A stretch of 10,147 nt of DNA from Pedococcus sp. (GTDB lineage: Bacteria > Actinomycetota > Actinomycetes > Actinomycetales > Dermatophilaceae), in assembly GCA_025936615.1 (NCBI GenBank), contig JAICSZ010000041.1:1-10147 (forward strand), in the 5' to 3' direction. The notes beneath the pieces were generated by a model. It was not told the origin of the DNA, searched no databases, and worked only from the letters and a program-made list of their open reading frames with translations. The translations under genes were made by a program, and so were the position numbers. Numbering within the stretch: the first letter of the stretch is position 1; each line of letters opens with the position of its first letter. Positions 1 through 9,040 of the stretch are shown here, piece after piece.

Positions 1-15
1 ATGCCGCGTGGCCGG
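1..15 (+). repeat. 15-bp sequence shared with the uvrC upstream region
   Basis: The first 15 bases, ATGCCGCGTGGCCGG, recur exactly at 8981-8995. One copy lies 68 nt before the uvrA start and the other 60 nt before the uvrC start. A single exact 15-mer pair is roughly what chance would give somewhere in 10 kb of GC-rich DNA, so the only notable point is that both copies sit in upstream regions of repair genes. The left copy touches the window edge, so its true left boundary is unknown. Confidence 0.35.
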
Positions 16-38
16 GCGCCGCAGGTACACGTCAGCGG

Positions 39-61
39 GTGTCGGTGGCGGCACTTACGAT
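39..61 (+). promoter_or_regulatory. PafBC-type (RecA-NDp) DNA-damage promoter of uvrA
   Basis: GTGTCGGTG (39-47), exactly 8 nt, then TACGAT (56-61) matches the consensus TTGTCRGTG-N8-TANNNT in all but the first base. That consensus is known in mycobacteria as the LexA/RecA-independent DNA-damage promoter, activated by PafBC. The -10 box ends 7 nt before the GTG at 69, so transcription would begin at or next to the start codon and give a leaderless mRNA. No Shine-Dalgarno is visible before that GTG, which agrees. The motif also shows that the upstream in-frame GTG at 39 and ATG at 60 lie inside promoter DNA and are unlikely starts. The match is read from sequence; PafBC control is inferred. 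Confidence 0.8.
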
Positions 62-68
62 GGTCCGC

Positions 69-3215
<3,147 letters not shown>

Positions 3216-3244
3216 GCCGCGGCGAAGCAGAGCGTCGTGGAGTA

Positions 3245-3268
3245 GGGCGCGCTGGGGGGAGCGCGCTC
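3245..3268. terminator. Hairpin between convergent uvrA and livF
   Basis: GCGCGCT (3247-3253), a six-G loop (3254-3259) and AGCGCGC (3260-3266) form a perfect 7-bp stem, extendable outward by a G-U pair and a G-C pair. It lies about 30 nt after the uvrA stop and just beyond the livF stop on the other strand, where a bidirectional terminator would be expected. There is no T-run on either side, as is common in high-GC actinobacteria, so termination is inferred from position and fold. Confidence 0.5.
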
Positions 3269-3271
3269 GGG

Positions 3272-3997
3272 CTAGACGTCGCCGCCGAGGTAGGCCGCCT
3301 TGACGGCGGGGTCGTTGGCGAGCTCGTGGCCGGTGCCCTCCCGGATGATCTCGCCCGTCTCGAGGATGTAGGCGCGGTTGGCGCGCTTGAGCGCCTGGGC
3401 GGCGTTCTGCTCGACCAGCAGGACCGTCGTGCCCTGCTCGTTGATCTCGGTGATGATGTCGAAGATCTGCTGGATCAGCATCGGCGCCAGACCCATCGAG
3501 GGCTCGTCGAGGAGCAGCAGCTGCGGGTTGGCCATCAGGGCGCGACCGATGGCGAGCATCTGCTGCTCCCCACCGGACATCGTCCCGGCAACCTGGCTGC
3601 GTCGCTCCGCGAGCCGCGGGAAGAGCCCGAAGACCCGGTCGCGGTCCTCGTTGATCTTCGGGCTCCTGCGGTCCGGGCGCGCGTACGCGCCCATGTCGAG
3701 GTTCTCCGTCACCGTCATGCCGACGAAGGTGCCCCGGCCCTCGGGGGACTGCGCGATGCCCAGCACCGGGCGGTCGTGGGCCGGGGTGGCGGTGATGTCC
3801 TCGCCGCGGAAGCGGATCGTCCCCTGGCGGACCGGACGCAGGCCGGAGACGGTCTTGAGGGTCGTCGTCTTGCCTGCACCGTTGGCGCCGATCAGCGTGA
3901 CGACCTCACCCTCGTCCACGGTGAAGGAGATGTTGCGGATCGCCTCGATGCGCCCGTAGTTGACGCACAGGTCGTCGACCTCAAGAAGCACTCTCAT
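3272..3997 (-). CDS. livF: LivF, branched-chain amino acid ABC transporter ATPase
   Basis: One of the two nucleotide-binding subunits that drive import through LivH/LivM on the inner face of the membrane. The protein is 241 residues from ATG 3997, close to the usual LivF length of about 235. Motifs: Walker A GANGAGKT (Lys43), Q-loop Gln83 in AQSPEGRGTF, signature MSGGEQQ (140-146), Walker B LLLLDEP (160-166). The usual H-loop reads VEQN rather than VEHD, a LivF-family trait and not a defect. The gene overlaps the end of livG. A GTG at 3991 (protein beginning MLLEV) is a good alternative start, because a GGGAG sequence lies about 9 nt before it but only about 3 nt before the ATG; a TTG at 4000 is less likely. 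It is the last gene of the operon. Confidence 0.95.
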   Translation of the reverse strand: MRVLLEVDDLCVNYGRIEAIRNISFTVDEGEVVTLIGANGAGKTTTLKTVSGLRPVRQGTIRFRGEDITATPAHDRPVLGIAQSPEGRGTFVGMTVTENLDMGAYARPDRRSPKINEDRDRVFGLFPRLAERRSQVAGTMSGGEQQMLAIGRALMANPQLLLLDEPSMGLAPMLIQQIFDIITEINEQGTTVLLVEQNAAQALKRANRAYILETGEIIREGTGHELANDPAVKAAYLGGDV

Positions 3998-4892
3998 CAA
4001 CTCCCAGGTAGGCGGCGATCACCGCGGGGTTGTCGCGGATCTCGGCGGGCAGGCCCTCGGCGATCTTCTTGCCGAACTCGAGCACGACGATGCGGTCCGT
4101 GACCCCCATGACGAGCCGCATGTCGTGCTCGATGAGCAGCACGGTGTAGCCCTGGTGGCGAATGCTCTGGATCAGCTCCATGAGCTTGACCTTCTCCGCG
4201 GGGTTGAACCCGGCGGCCGGCTCGTCGAGGCACAGCAGCTTGGGGTTCGTCGCGAGCGCGCGGGCGATCTCGAGCCGGCGCTGGTCGCCGTAGGGCAGGT
4301 TGCGGGCGAGCGAGTTGGCCCGCTTCTCCAGGCCCATGAACTTGAGCAGCTCGTGGGCCCGGTCCATGCCCTCCTCCTCCTCGGCCCGGTGGCGGGGGAG
4401 GCGGAGCAGCGCGGAGAAGATCCCGCTCGAGTGGTGCGCGTCGGCACCGACCAGGACGTTCTCCAGTGCGGTCATGTTGTGGAACAGCCGGATGTTCTGG
4501 AACGTCCGGGCGATGCCCAGCTGGGTAATCGCGAACCGCTTGCGACGCCCCAGCGGCTCGCCCATGAACCGCACACCGCCGGAGGTCGGCTGGTAGACGC
4601 CGGTCATCACGTTGAAGCAGGTCGTCTTGCCGGCGCCGTTGGGCCCGATCAGGCCGAGGATCTCGCCGGTGTTGATGTGGAAGGACACCCCGTCGAGGGC
4701 GGTGACACCGCCGAAGCGCAAGGTCACGTCGTCGACCTCGAGCATCTTGCCCTCGGGCAGCTGGGCGACCTCCTCGACGCTGATGTCGACGGAGGTGTCC
4801 GGGGTGGTGTCGACGTCCTCGGCTCGCACAGCGTCCTCCGGGGGAGGCACGACGGTGTCGTCGTGCTCAGGCGTCGTGGTCGACTCAGGCAC
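3981..4892 (-). CDS. livG: LivG, branched-chain amino acid ABC transporter ATPase with acidic N-terminal extension
   Basis: Partner ATPase to LivF. The chosen start is GTG 4892, because AAGGAG (4899-4904 on the complement) sits 6 nt upstream and the start overlaps the livM stop by 8 nt, giving translational coupling. This yields 303 residues. The ATPase domain starts at about residue 50: Walker A GPNGAGKTT (Lys89), Q-loop Gln132 in RTFQN, signature LPYGDQ (199-204), Walker B LLCLDEP (219-225), H-loop His256 in IEHDM. E. coli LivG is 255 residues, and the difference is an N-terminal stretch of about 49 residues rich in Asp, Glu, Thr and Pro with no predicted fold. An internal ATG at 4745 would give a protein of ordinary length, but its upstream GAGGG is a weaker ribosome-binding site. 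A longer in-frame reading back to 4949 runs through the livM coding end and is not favoured. Confidence 0.95.
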   Translation of the reverse strand: MPESTTTPEHDDTVVPPPEDAVRAEDVDTTPDTSVDISVEEVAQLPEGKMLEVDDVTLRFGGVTALDGVSFHINTGEILGLIGPNGAGKTTCFNVMTGVYQPTSGGVRFMGEPLGRRKRFAITQLGIARTFQNIRLFHNMTALENVLVGADAHHSSGIFSALLRLPRHRAEEEEGMDRAHELLKFMGLEKRANSLARNLPYGDQRRLEIARALATNPKLLCLDEPAAGFNPAEKVKLMELIQSIRHQGYTVLLIEHDMRLVMGVTDRIVVLEFGKKIAEGLPAEIRDNPAVIAAYLGVDESAS

Positions 4893-6018
4893 GAGCCACT
4901 CCTTCCGCGTCGATGGTGTCGGGGGCTTCCTCGTCGGCCTCCTTGGCACGGACGGTGCGCCGCGGCGGCATCAGGCCCTGCGGCCGGAAGATGGCCAGGA
5001 CCATGAGCAGGATCCCGAAGATCATGAAGCGCGCGTCCGCGAGGAAGCGGAACCGCTCGGGGGCCCACGTCAGCAGGGCGGCAGCGACGACGACGCCCCA
5101 CCGGTTGCCCTGGCCGCCGACGACGACCATGGCGACGAACAGCACCGAGTAGAGGATGGTGAAGTTGTCCGGGTTGATGAACTGCTGCTTGGTGGCGAAC
5201 AGCGAACCGGACAGGCCGCCGATGGCCGCGCCGATGGCGAAGGCCAGCAGCTTGAACCGAAACGTCGGGACGCCCATCAGCTCGGCTGCGTCCTCGTCCT
5301 CACGGGTGGCCTCCCAGGCCCGGCCGACGCGCGAGTTCTGCATCAGCTTGTCGAGGAAGAGCACGATGAGGACACAGGTGAGGGCGAGCCAGTAGTAGGG
5401 GATCGAGTCGACGACGCTGAACTTGAGGAAGGTCGTGGTGTTGTCGAGGTCGAGGAACGCCGTGAACCCCTGCCACGTCACGTGCGGGACCTCGAAGAGC
5501 TCGATGCTCGGTGGCGTCGGGATGTTGGAGATGCCCCGGTTGCCGTTCGAGAACCCCGAGTTGACCAGGACGAGACGGACGATCTCACCGAAGCCGAGGG
5601 TGACGATGGCGAGGTAGTCGCCACGCACGCGCAGCGTCGGCGCACCGAGGATGATGCCCGAGACCAGCGTGACGATCATGGCGGCGGGGATGCACAGGAG
5701 CAGCGGCAGCTTGCCGTGCGCCGAGCCGAGGACGCCCACCGTGTACGCGCCGATCGCGAAGAAGCCGATGTAGCCCAGGTCGAGCAGGCCGGCGTAGCCG
5801 ATGACGACGTTGAGGCCGACGGCGACCAGTGCGTACAGCGCGCAGAGGAACAGCACGGCGCCGAAGTCGGACCCGGTCGTGGTGATCAGCGGCGGGTTGA
5901 GGATCGGCAGCAGGTAGACGAGCAGGGCCAGCAGCACGAGCAGGACGACCCGGACCCACTTGGGCAGGGCGCGGAACCGGTTCGCGATCCCGTGGAAGAA
6001 GCCAGAGACAGCCGTCAT
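4885..6018 (-). CDS. livM: LivM, branched-chain amino acid ABC transporter permease
   Basis: Integral membrane subunit that forms the translocation channel with LivH. The 377-residue protein begins with a short basic cytoplasmic stretch, then a first hydrophobic segment at about 22-42. A series of further membrane segments follows, including the family-typical region around GYAGLLDLGYIGFFAIGAY. The conserved permease motif TLRVRGDYLAIVTLGFGEIVR lies in the middle, and QGLMPPR closes the last membrane segment. The hydrophilic C-terminus after the last segment is acidic (KEADEEAPDTIDAEG). The ATG overlaps the livH stop by 4 nt (ATGA), so translation is probably coupled. A longer protein than LivH is usual for this family. 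Confidence 0.95.
   Translation of the reverse strand: MTAVSGFFHGIANRFRALPKWVRVVLLVLLALLVYLLPILNPPLITTTGSDFGAVLFLCALYALVAVGLNVVIGYAGLLDLGYIGFFAIGAYTVGVLGSAHGKLPLLLCIPAAMIVTLVSGIILGAPTLRVRGDYLAIVTLGFGEIVRLVLVNSGFSNGNRGISNIPTPPSIELFEVPHVTWQGFTAFLDLDNTTTFLKFSVVDSIPYYWLALTCVLIVLFLDKLMQNSRVGRAWEATREDEDAAELMGVPTFRFKLLAFAIGAAIGGLSGSLFATKQQFINPDNFTILYSVLFVAMVVVGGQGNRWGVVVAAALLTWAPERFRFLADARFMIFGILLMVLAIFRPQGLMPPRRTVRAKEADEEAPDTIDAEGVARA
4899..4904 (-). promoter_or_regulatory. Ribosome-binding site that sets the livG start
   Basis: The complement reads AAGGAG here, 6 nt before GTG 4892. It lies inside the last codons of livM and supports the GTG over the upstream ATG at 4949 and the internal ATG at 4745. 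Confidence 0.7.
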
Positions 6019-6998
6019 GCGCGTGCCTTCCCGAGGGACTCACCGAGCAGGCCGGTGGGCCGGAACAGCAGGATGATGACCAGCAGGACGAAGGACACCA
6101 CGTCCTTCCACTGCGAGCCGAAGAGGGCGGACCCGTAGTTCTCCGCGACACCGAGCACGAACCCTCCGAGCAGGGCTCCGCGAAGGTTGCCGATGCCGCC
6201 CAGCACGGCGGCGGTGAACGCCTTGATGCCGAGGATGAAGCCGGCGTTGTAGCGCGTGACGCCGATCTTGAGCAGGTACATCATCGCGGCTGCGCCGGCC
6301 ATGATCCCGCCGATGAGGAAGGTCAGCCGGATCACGCGGTCGCGGTTGACACCCATGAGCGCGGCGGCCTCGGGGTCCTGCGCCACGGCGCGGATGCCGC
6401 GGCCGAGTCGTGAGCGCCGCACGAACTGGTCGAGCAGGATCATCATGACGATCGCGGAGACGAGCACGATGAGGTCGATGTTGGTGACCTCGTAGTTGAA
6501 GATCGGGAAGACCCGCGTGGTCTCGACGTGCAGCGTCAGGGGAAGGTTCTCGCGCGGCCGGCCGAGGTAGGGCTGCAGGCTGTCGAGGTGGAACCACTTC
6601 ATCGGCTTGTCACGCAGGCCCATGAGCTCGGAGAACGTGAAGGACGCACCGATGGCGGAGATGAGGGCGATCAGCGGCGGGGAGTTGCGCTTCCGCAGTG
6701 GCCGGTAGGCGACGAACTCGACGATGAGCGCGACCAGTCCCGACACCACCATCGCGGAGATGAACCCGACGATGAGGAAGCCGACGAGGCCCAGGCCGGA
6801 GGCCTTGCCCGCACCGAGGGCCATCAGCACCCACACGGCCGCGAAGCTGCCCCACATGAAGACCTCGGAGTGGGCGAAGTTGATCAGGCGCAGCACGCCG
6901 TAGACGAGGGTGTAGCCGAGGGCGACGAGGGCATAGACGGCGCCGATGGCCAGGCCGGTGATCGTCAGCTCCGGGAAGTGGTGGATCAGCAGGTCCAT
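6015..6998 (-). CDS. livH: LivH, branched-chain amino acid ABC transporter permease
   Basis: Second channel subunit of the importer. The start is ATG 6998, preceded by GGAGG (7003-7007 on the complement) at a 4-nt gap; the in-frame upstream ATG at 7103 lies in the loop of an intergenic hairpin and has no family homology after it. The 327-residue protein is hydrophobic throughout. Recognisable LivH segments are GLAIGAVYALVALGYTLVYGV (about 15-35), LINFAHSEVFMWG (38-50), the cytoplasmic loop RRSRLGRGIRAVAQDPEAAALMG that contacts the ATPases, GIKAFTAAVLGGIGNLRGA, and the final LLFRPTGLLG. The gene follows livK after a structured 130-bp gap and overlaps livM by 4 nt. Confidence 0.96.
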   Translation of the reverse strand: MDLLIHHFPELTITGLAIGAVYALVALGYTLVYGVLRLINFAHSEVFMWGSFAAVWVLMALGAGKASGLGLVGFLIVGFISAMVVSGLVALIVEFVAYRPLRKRNSPPLIALISAIGASFTFSELMGLRDKPMKWFHLDSLQPYLGRPRENLPLTLHVETTRVFPIFNYEVTNIDLIVLVSAIVMMILLDQFVRRSRLGRGIRAVAQDPEAAALMGVNRDRVIRLTFLIGGIMAGAAAMMYLLKIGVTRYNAGFILGIKAFTAAVLGGIGNLRGALLGGFVLGVAENYGSALFGSQWKDVVSFVLLVIILLFRPTGLLGESLGKARA

Positions 6999-7017
6999 GC
7001 GACCTCCGAGGGGGCGC

Positions 7018-7042
7018 GGACCGCCGCGGTGGCGGCGGGTCC
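7018..7042 (-). other. Hairpin just upstream of the livH ribosome-binding site
   Basis: GGACCGCCGC (7018-7027), a 4-nt loop and GCGGC-G-GGTCC (7032-7042) form a 10-bp stem with one bulged base. In the liv mRNA it would end about 10 nt before the GGAGG of livH. It may be a 5' barrier for the downstream permease message or affect livH translation. The fold is read from sequence; the role is inference. Confidence 0.5.
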
Positions 7043-7079
7043 GGGGGGGGGAGCGGGCTTTGGGGGGGCGGGAACAGGG
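7037..7079 (+). other. G-tract cluster, possible G-quadruplex
   Basis: The plus strand has six runs of three or more G within 43 nt: 7037-7039, nine at 7043-7051, 7055-7057, seven at 7062-7068, 7070-7072 and 7077-7079, with loops of 1-4 nt. This meets the usual G3+N1-7 quadruplex pattern more than once. The G-rich strand is the template strand for the liv operon, so the mRNA is C-rich here. Long homopolymers are also prone to length errors in sequencing. Confidence 0.55.
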
Positions 7080-7081
7080 TA

Positions 7082-7117
7082 GCGGCCAGGACCCTGCGTG
7101 CATGGGGTCCTGGCCGC
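7082..7117 (-). terminator. Strong hairpin after livK, probable attenuator or mRNA stabiliser
   Basis: GCGGCCAGGACCC (7082-7094) and GGGTCCTGGCCGC (7105-7117) are perfect 13-bp inverted arms around a 10-nt loop. On the transcribed strand the stem begins 11 nt after the livK stop. No T-run follows, so full termination is doubtful. In binding-protein operons a hairpin between the binding-protein gene and the permease genes commonly protects the upstream message or lowers read-through, keeping the binding protein in excess. That role is inferred here. Confidence 0.7.
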
Positions 7118-7128
7118 CACCGGTTTAC

Positions 7129-8262
7129 TTACTTGATCTCCTGGTCCTTGACGATCTTGCCGTCCTGGACCTTGTAGGCCCAGACCGACACGGCCGCCGG
7201 CTCGCCGTGCTCGTCGAACTTGATCTGCTTCGTCACGCCCTGCTTGTCGTAGGAGCCGATGAAGGAGTTCATGTCCGCGAGGGACGTCTTGCCGGCCTTG
7301 ATGCCGTCGAGGAACACGTTCGCCGCGTCGTAGGCCTCGGCCGAGTAGGTCGCCGGGTCACCGTTGTACGCCTTCTTGTAGGCGGCAGCGAAGTCCGGGG
7401 CCGCGTCCGGCGGGACGCACGGGCAGGTCACGACCGCGCCCTCGGCAGCCGCACCGGCCGCCTTGATGAAGCCGTCGTCCTTGACGCCGTCGGCCGCCAC
7501 GAAGGTGCCCTTCCAGCCCGCGGCGCGCAGCTGCTTGACGATCAGCGCGGCCTCGGCGTAGTAGCCGCCGAAGAACAGCGCGTCGGCGTTCGACGCGGTG
7601 ACCTTGGTGACCGAGCCGGAGAAGTCGGTCTGCTTCTGCTGGATGGCGTCGTCGCCCACCTTGAGGCTGCCGAGGTCCTTGCGGACGATGTCGGCCAGGC
7701 CCTTGCCGTACTCGGAGGAGTCGTCCATGACGAAGACCTTCTGGGCCTTGAGGACGTCCTTGATGTACTTCGCGGCAGCCGGGCCCTGGGTGGCGTCGTT
7801 GCCGAGGACGCGGTGGAAGGTCTTCCAGCCGTTCTCGGACAGCGCCGGGTTCGTCGCCGAGGCCGAGATGATCGGCATGCCCGCCTTGTCGAAGATCGGG
7901 TCGGCGGCCTTGGACTCACCGGAGAACGCCGGGCCGACGATGCCGACCAGCTTCTTGTCGGTGACGGCCTTCTGGGCCAGGCCGGGCGCGATCGAGGGGT
8001 CGCCCTGGCTGTCGAAGGACACCAGGGTGACCTTGCAGTCGGCGTTCTTCTCGTTGTACTGGTTGACGGCGAGCTCGACGCCGTTCTTGATGTTGATGCC
8101 GAGGTTGGCAGCGTCGCCGGTCAGGGCGCCGAAGTAGCCGATCTTGAGGTCGCAGTTCTTGGAGCCGCCGGAACCGGTGTTGTCACCCGTGGTGCCACCA
8201 CAGGCACTCAAGGCGAGGGCGGCGGCCACGACGGGCACGCCGATCTTGATCAGGGAACGCAA
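7129..8262 (-). CDS. livK: LivK-type substrate-binding lipoprotein of the branched-chain amino acid transporter
   Basis: Extracellular binding protein that captures substrate and presents it to LivH/LivM. The chosen start is TTG 8262, because AGGAGG (8267-8272 on the complement) lies just upstream and the resulting N-terminus is a clean lipoprotein signal: MRSLIK, a hydrophobic core, then lipobox LSAC with Cys21. In-frame ATG 8307 and GTG 8280 are alternatives without such a site. The mature part is a type I periplasmic binding fold (DLKIGYFGALTGDAANLG near residue 38, GPAFSGESKA, ISASATNPALS, DDSSEYGKG, AEAYDAAN). Cys37 and Cys76 could pair as in E. coli LivJ/LivK; Cys280-Pro-Cys282 is a second close pair. 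Total length is 377 residues, usual for the family. The substrate is most likely Leu/Ile/Val, but other amino acids or amides cannot be excluded. Confidence 0.95.
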   Translation of the reverse strand: MRSLIKIGVPVVAAALALSACGGTTGDNTGSGGSKNCDLKIGYFGALTGDAANLGINIKNGVELAVNQYNEKNADCKVTLVSFDSQGDPSIAPGLAQKAVTDKKLVGIVGPAFSGESKAADPIFDKAGMPIISASATNPALSENGWKTFHRVLGNDATQGPAAAKYIKDVLKAQKVFVMDDSSEYGKGLADIVRKDLGSLKVGDDAIQQKQTDFSGSVTKVTASNADALFFGGYYAEAALIVKQLRAAGWKGTFVAADGVKDDGFIKAAGAAAEGAVVTCPCVPPDAAPDFAAAYKKAYNGDPATYSAEAYDAANVFLDGIKAGKTSLADMNSFIGSYDKQGVTKQIKFDEHGEPAAVSVWAYKVQDGKIVKDQEIK

Positions 8263-8266
8263 GACT

Positions 8267-8272
8267 CCTCCT
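8267..8272 (-). promoter_or_regulatory. Ribosome-binding site that sets the livK TTG start
   Basis: The complement reads AGGAGG, a near-perfect Shine-Dalgarno, 4 nt before TTG 8262. It is the main reason for preferring this start over ATG 8307, which would place 15 extra residues before the lipoprotein signal. Confidence 0.65.
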
Positions 8273-8335
8273 GGAATCACTCCTGGTGCCCGTTGGGTGA
8301 CGTGCACGCTCGAATACCCCGAGTGGGGTGGGCAC

Positions 8336-8364
8336 AGACTAGACGCGCACAGGCGGCTCGGTAA
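8336..8364 (-). promoter_or_regulatory. Promoter of the liv operon
   Basis: On the complement, TTACCG (8359-8364) and TAGTCT (8336-8341) are spaced by 17 nt. TAGTCT fits the actinobacterial TANNNT -10 consensus, and TTACCG is a weak -35 match to TTGACA. The predicted start of transcription is near 8329, giving a leader of about 67 nt before TTG 8262. Confidence 0.55.
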
Positions 8365-8395
8365 GGACCACCGCGTCTTGCGTGACCGTGTCGTT

Positions 8396-8437
8396 ACCCG
8401 GAACGGGACGACGTCCTCACCCGGAACGGGACCACGT
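8396..8437. repeat. Two 19-bp tandem direct repeats, candidate operator
   Basis: ACCCGGAACGGGACGACGT (8396-8414) and ACCCGGAACGGGACCACGT (8419-8437) differ at one position and repeat with a 23-bp period, about two helical turns, so bound proteins would lie on the same face. Each copy holds a small dyad CCCG-GAA-CGGG. They sit between the divergent livK and Rieske genes, roughly 67 to 108 bp upstream of the predicted livK transcription start, a usual place for an activator. I do not recognise the regulator. Confidence 0.6.
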
Positions 8438-8474
8438 GGGGTGAACCGGACGCCCGCTCACAGCGTCCTCACAG

Positions 8475-8501
8475 TTCACACCCGGGAGGACCCGGCATAC
8501 T
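8475..8501 (+). promoter_or_regulatory. Possible promoter of the Rieske gene
   Basis: TTCACA (8475-8480) and CATACT (8496-8501) are spaced by 15 nt, or 16 nt if GTTCAC is used. Each is a partial match to a housekeeping promoter. The site precedes the Rieske ATG by about 30 nt, and a GGAAGG ribosome-binding site follows at 8517-8522. The call rests mainly on position. Confidence 0.3.
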
Positions 8502-8530
8502 CGGGCATCCCCGACCACGGAAGGCGCACC

Positions 8531-8962
8531 ATGACCGACACCCCCGCGGCACCCGGCTCGGCGACCGGCCCCAGCCGCCGCACCGTGCTCGCGACCGCAG
8601 GCCTGGGTGCCGGCGCCCTCGCCCTCGCCGGCTGTGGGGGCGCATCCGGCGCTGCGGGCCAGGCCACGGACGCTGCCAAGGAGGCCATCACCAAGGCGGC
8701 GATCCCCGTCGGCGGCGGCCGGGTGTTCGCCGGCCAGAAGGTCGTGGTCACCCAGCCGACCCAGGGCGAGTTCAAGGCGTTCAGCGCGGTCTGCACGCAC
8801 ATGGCCTGCCTCGTGGACACGGTGGCGGACGGGACGATCGACTGCCCCTGCCACGGGAGCCGCTTCGACATCGCCACCGGCGCGGTCAAGGCCGGCCCTG
8901 CGCCGGCGCCGCTCCCCGAGAAGAAGGTCACCGTCAGCGGCGACGGGATCACCGTCACCTGA
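8531..8962 (+). CDS. Small Rieske [2Fe-2S] protein with Tat lipoprotein signal
   Basis: A 143-residue electron-transfer protein, probably anchored outside the membrane by lipid. The start ATG 8531 has GGAAGG 6 nt before it and yields a sensible export signal: SRRTVL with twin arginines at 16-17, a hydrophobic core, and lipobox LAGC with Cys35. A Tat route suits a cofactor inserted before export. The Rieske cluster motifs are CTHMAC (88-93) and CPCHGSRF (105-112): ligands Cys88, His90, Cys105 and His108, with Cys93 and Cys107 placed for the family disulfide. The usual Gly before the last Cys of the first motif is Ala here. It is much shorter than the cytochrome bc1 Rieske subunit QcrA and has no multi-helix anchor, so it is not QcrA. 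Redox partner and role are unknown. It is co-oriented with uvrC, which has its own promoter. Confidence 0.92.
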   Translation: MTDTPAAPGSATGPSRRTVLATAGLGAGALALAGCGGASGAAGQATDAAKEAITKAAIPVGGGRVFAGQKVVVTQPTQGEFKAFSAVCTHMACLVDTVADGTIDCPCHGSRFDIATGAVKAGPAPAPLPEKKVTVSGDGITVT

Positions 8963-8980
8963 CGGGCACAGGCAGGGGGT

Positions 8981-8995
8981 ATGCCGCGTGGCCGG
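8981..8995 (+). repeat. Second copy of the 15-bp sequence found upstream of uvrA
   Basis: Identical to bases 1-15. It runs into the palindrome GGCCGGCC and lies in the 78-bp gap between the Rieske gene and uvrC. No function is evident. Confidence 0.35.
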
Positions 8996-9011
8996 CCGGC
9001 AGGGTCCGTCG

Positions 9012-9034
9012 CCGTCGGCACGGCTCCATAGAGT
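9012..9034 (+). promoter_or_regulatory. Leaderless promoter of uvrC, weakly PafBC-like
   Basis: TAGAGT (9029-9034) fits TANNNT and ends 6 nt before GTG 9041, so the mRNA is probably leaderless; no Shine-Dalgarno is convincing. Exactly 8 nt before the -10 box lies CCGTCGGCA (9012-9020), which keeps the GTCRG core of the damage-promoter motif TTGTCRGTG but misses the other four bases. The same bases form a dyad GCCGT-CGGC-ACGGC (9011-9024), an alternative reason for the core match. The -10 call is fair; damage control is tentative. Confidence 0.5.
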
Positions 9035-9040
9035 GGTGGC

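Noticed and set aside
39..68. Longer uvrA starting at GTG 39 or ATG 60
   Set aside because: These starts lie within the promoter motif at 39-61 or directly after its -10 box; GTG 69 fits a leaderless transcript and loses no family homology.
3380..3430. Loss of the H-loop histidine in LivF
   Set aside because: The VEQN form is usual in LivF proteins, so it is not a sign of inactivation.
4612..6138. A 508-codon open frame on the plus strand across livG, livM and livH
   Set aside because: It crosses three real genes on the other strand and its product is rich in Asp, Glu, Gln and Arg without any family motif, typical of antisense reading in GC-rich DNA.
6946..8364. A 472-codon open frame on the plus strand antisense to livK
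   Set aside because: No domain is recognisable, and the minus strand encodes a clear lipoprotein binding protein with ribosome-binding site and promoter.
8393..8437. GlnR (nitrogen regulator) boxes in the tandem repeats
   Set aside because: The pattern GTTAC or CTCAC followed by GGGAC resembles the GlnR half-sites, but the spacing is off by one base and the second half-site is poor.
8402..8447. LexA (SOS) box from the GAAC sequences
   Set aside because: No GAAC-N4-GTTC arrangement is present; the GAAC copies are direct, not inverted.
8439..8450. PhoP (phosphate) box, GTTCACC on the complement
   Set aside because: Only one 7-base match is seen; a PhoP site needs adjacent 11-base direct repeats, and the neighbouring units do not match.
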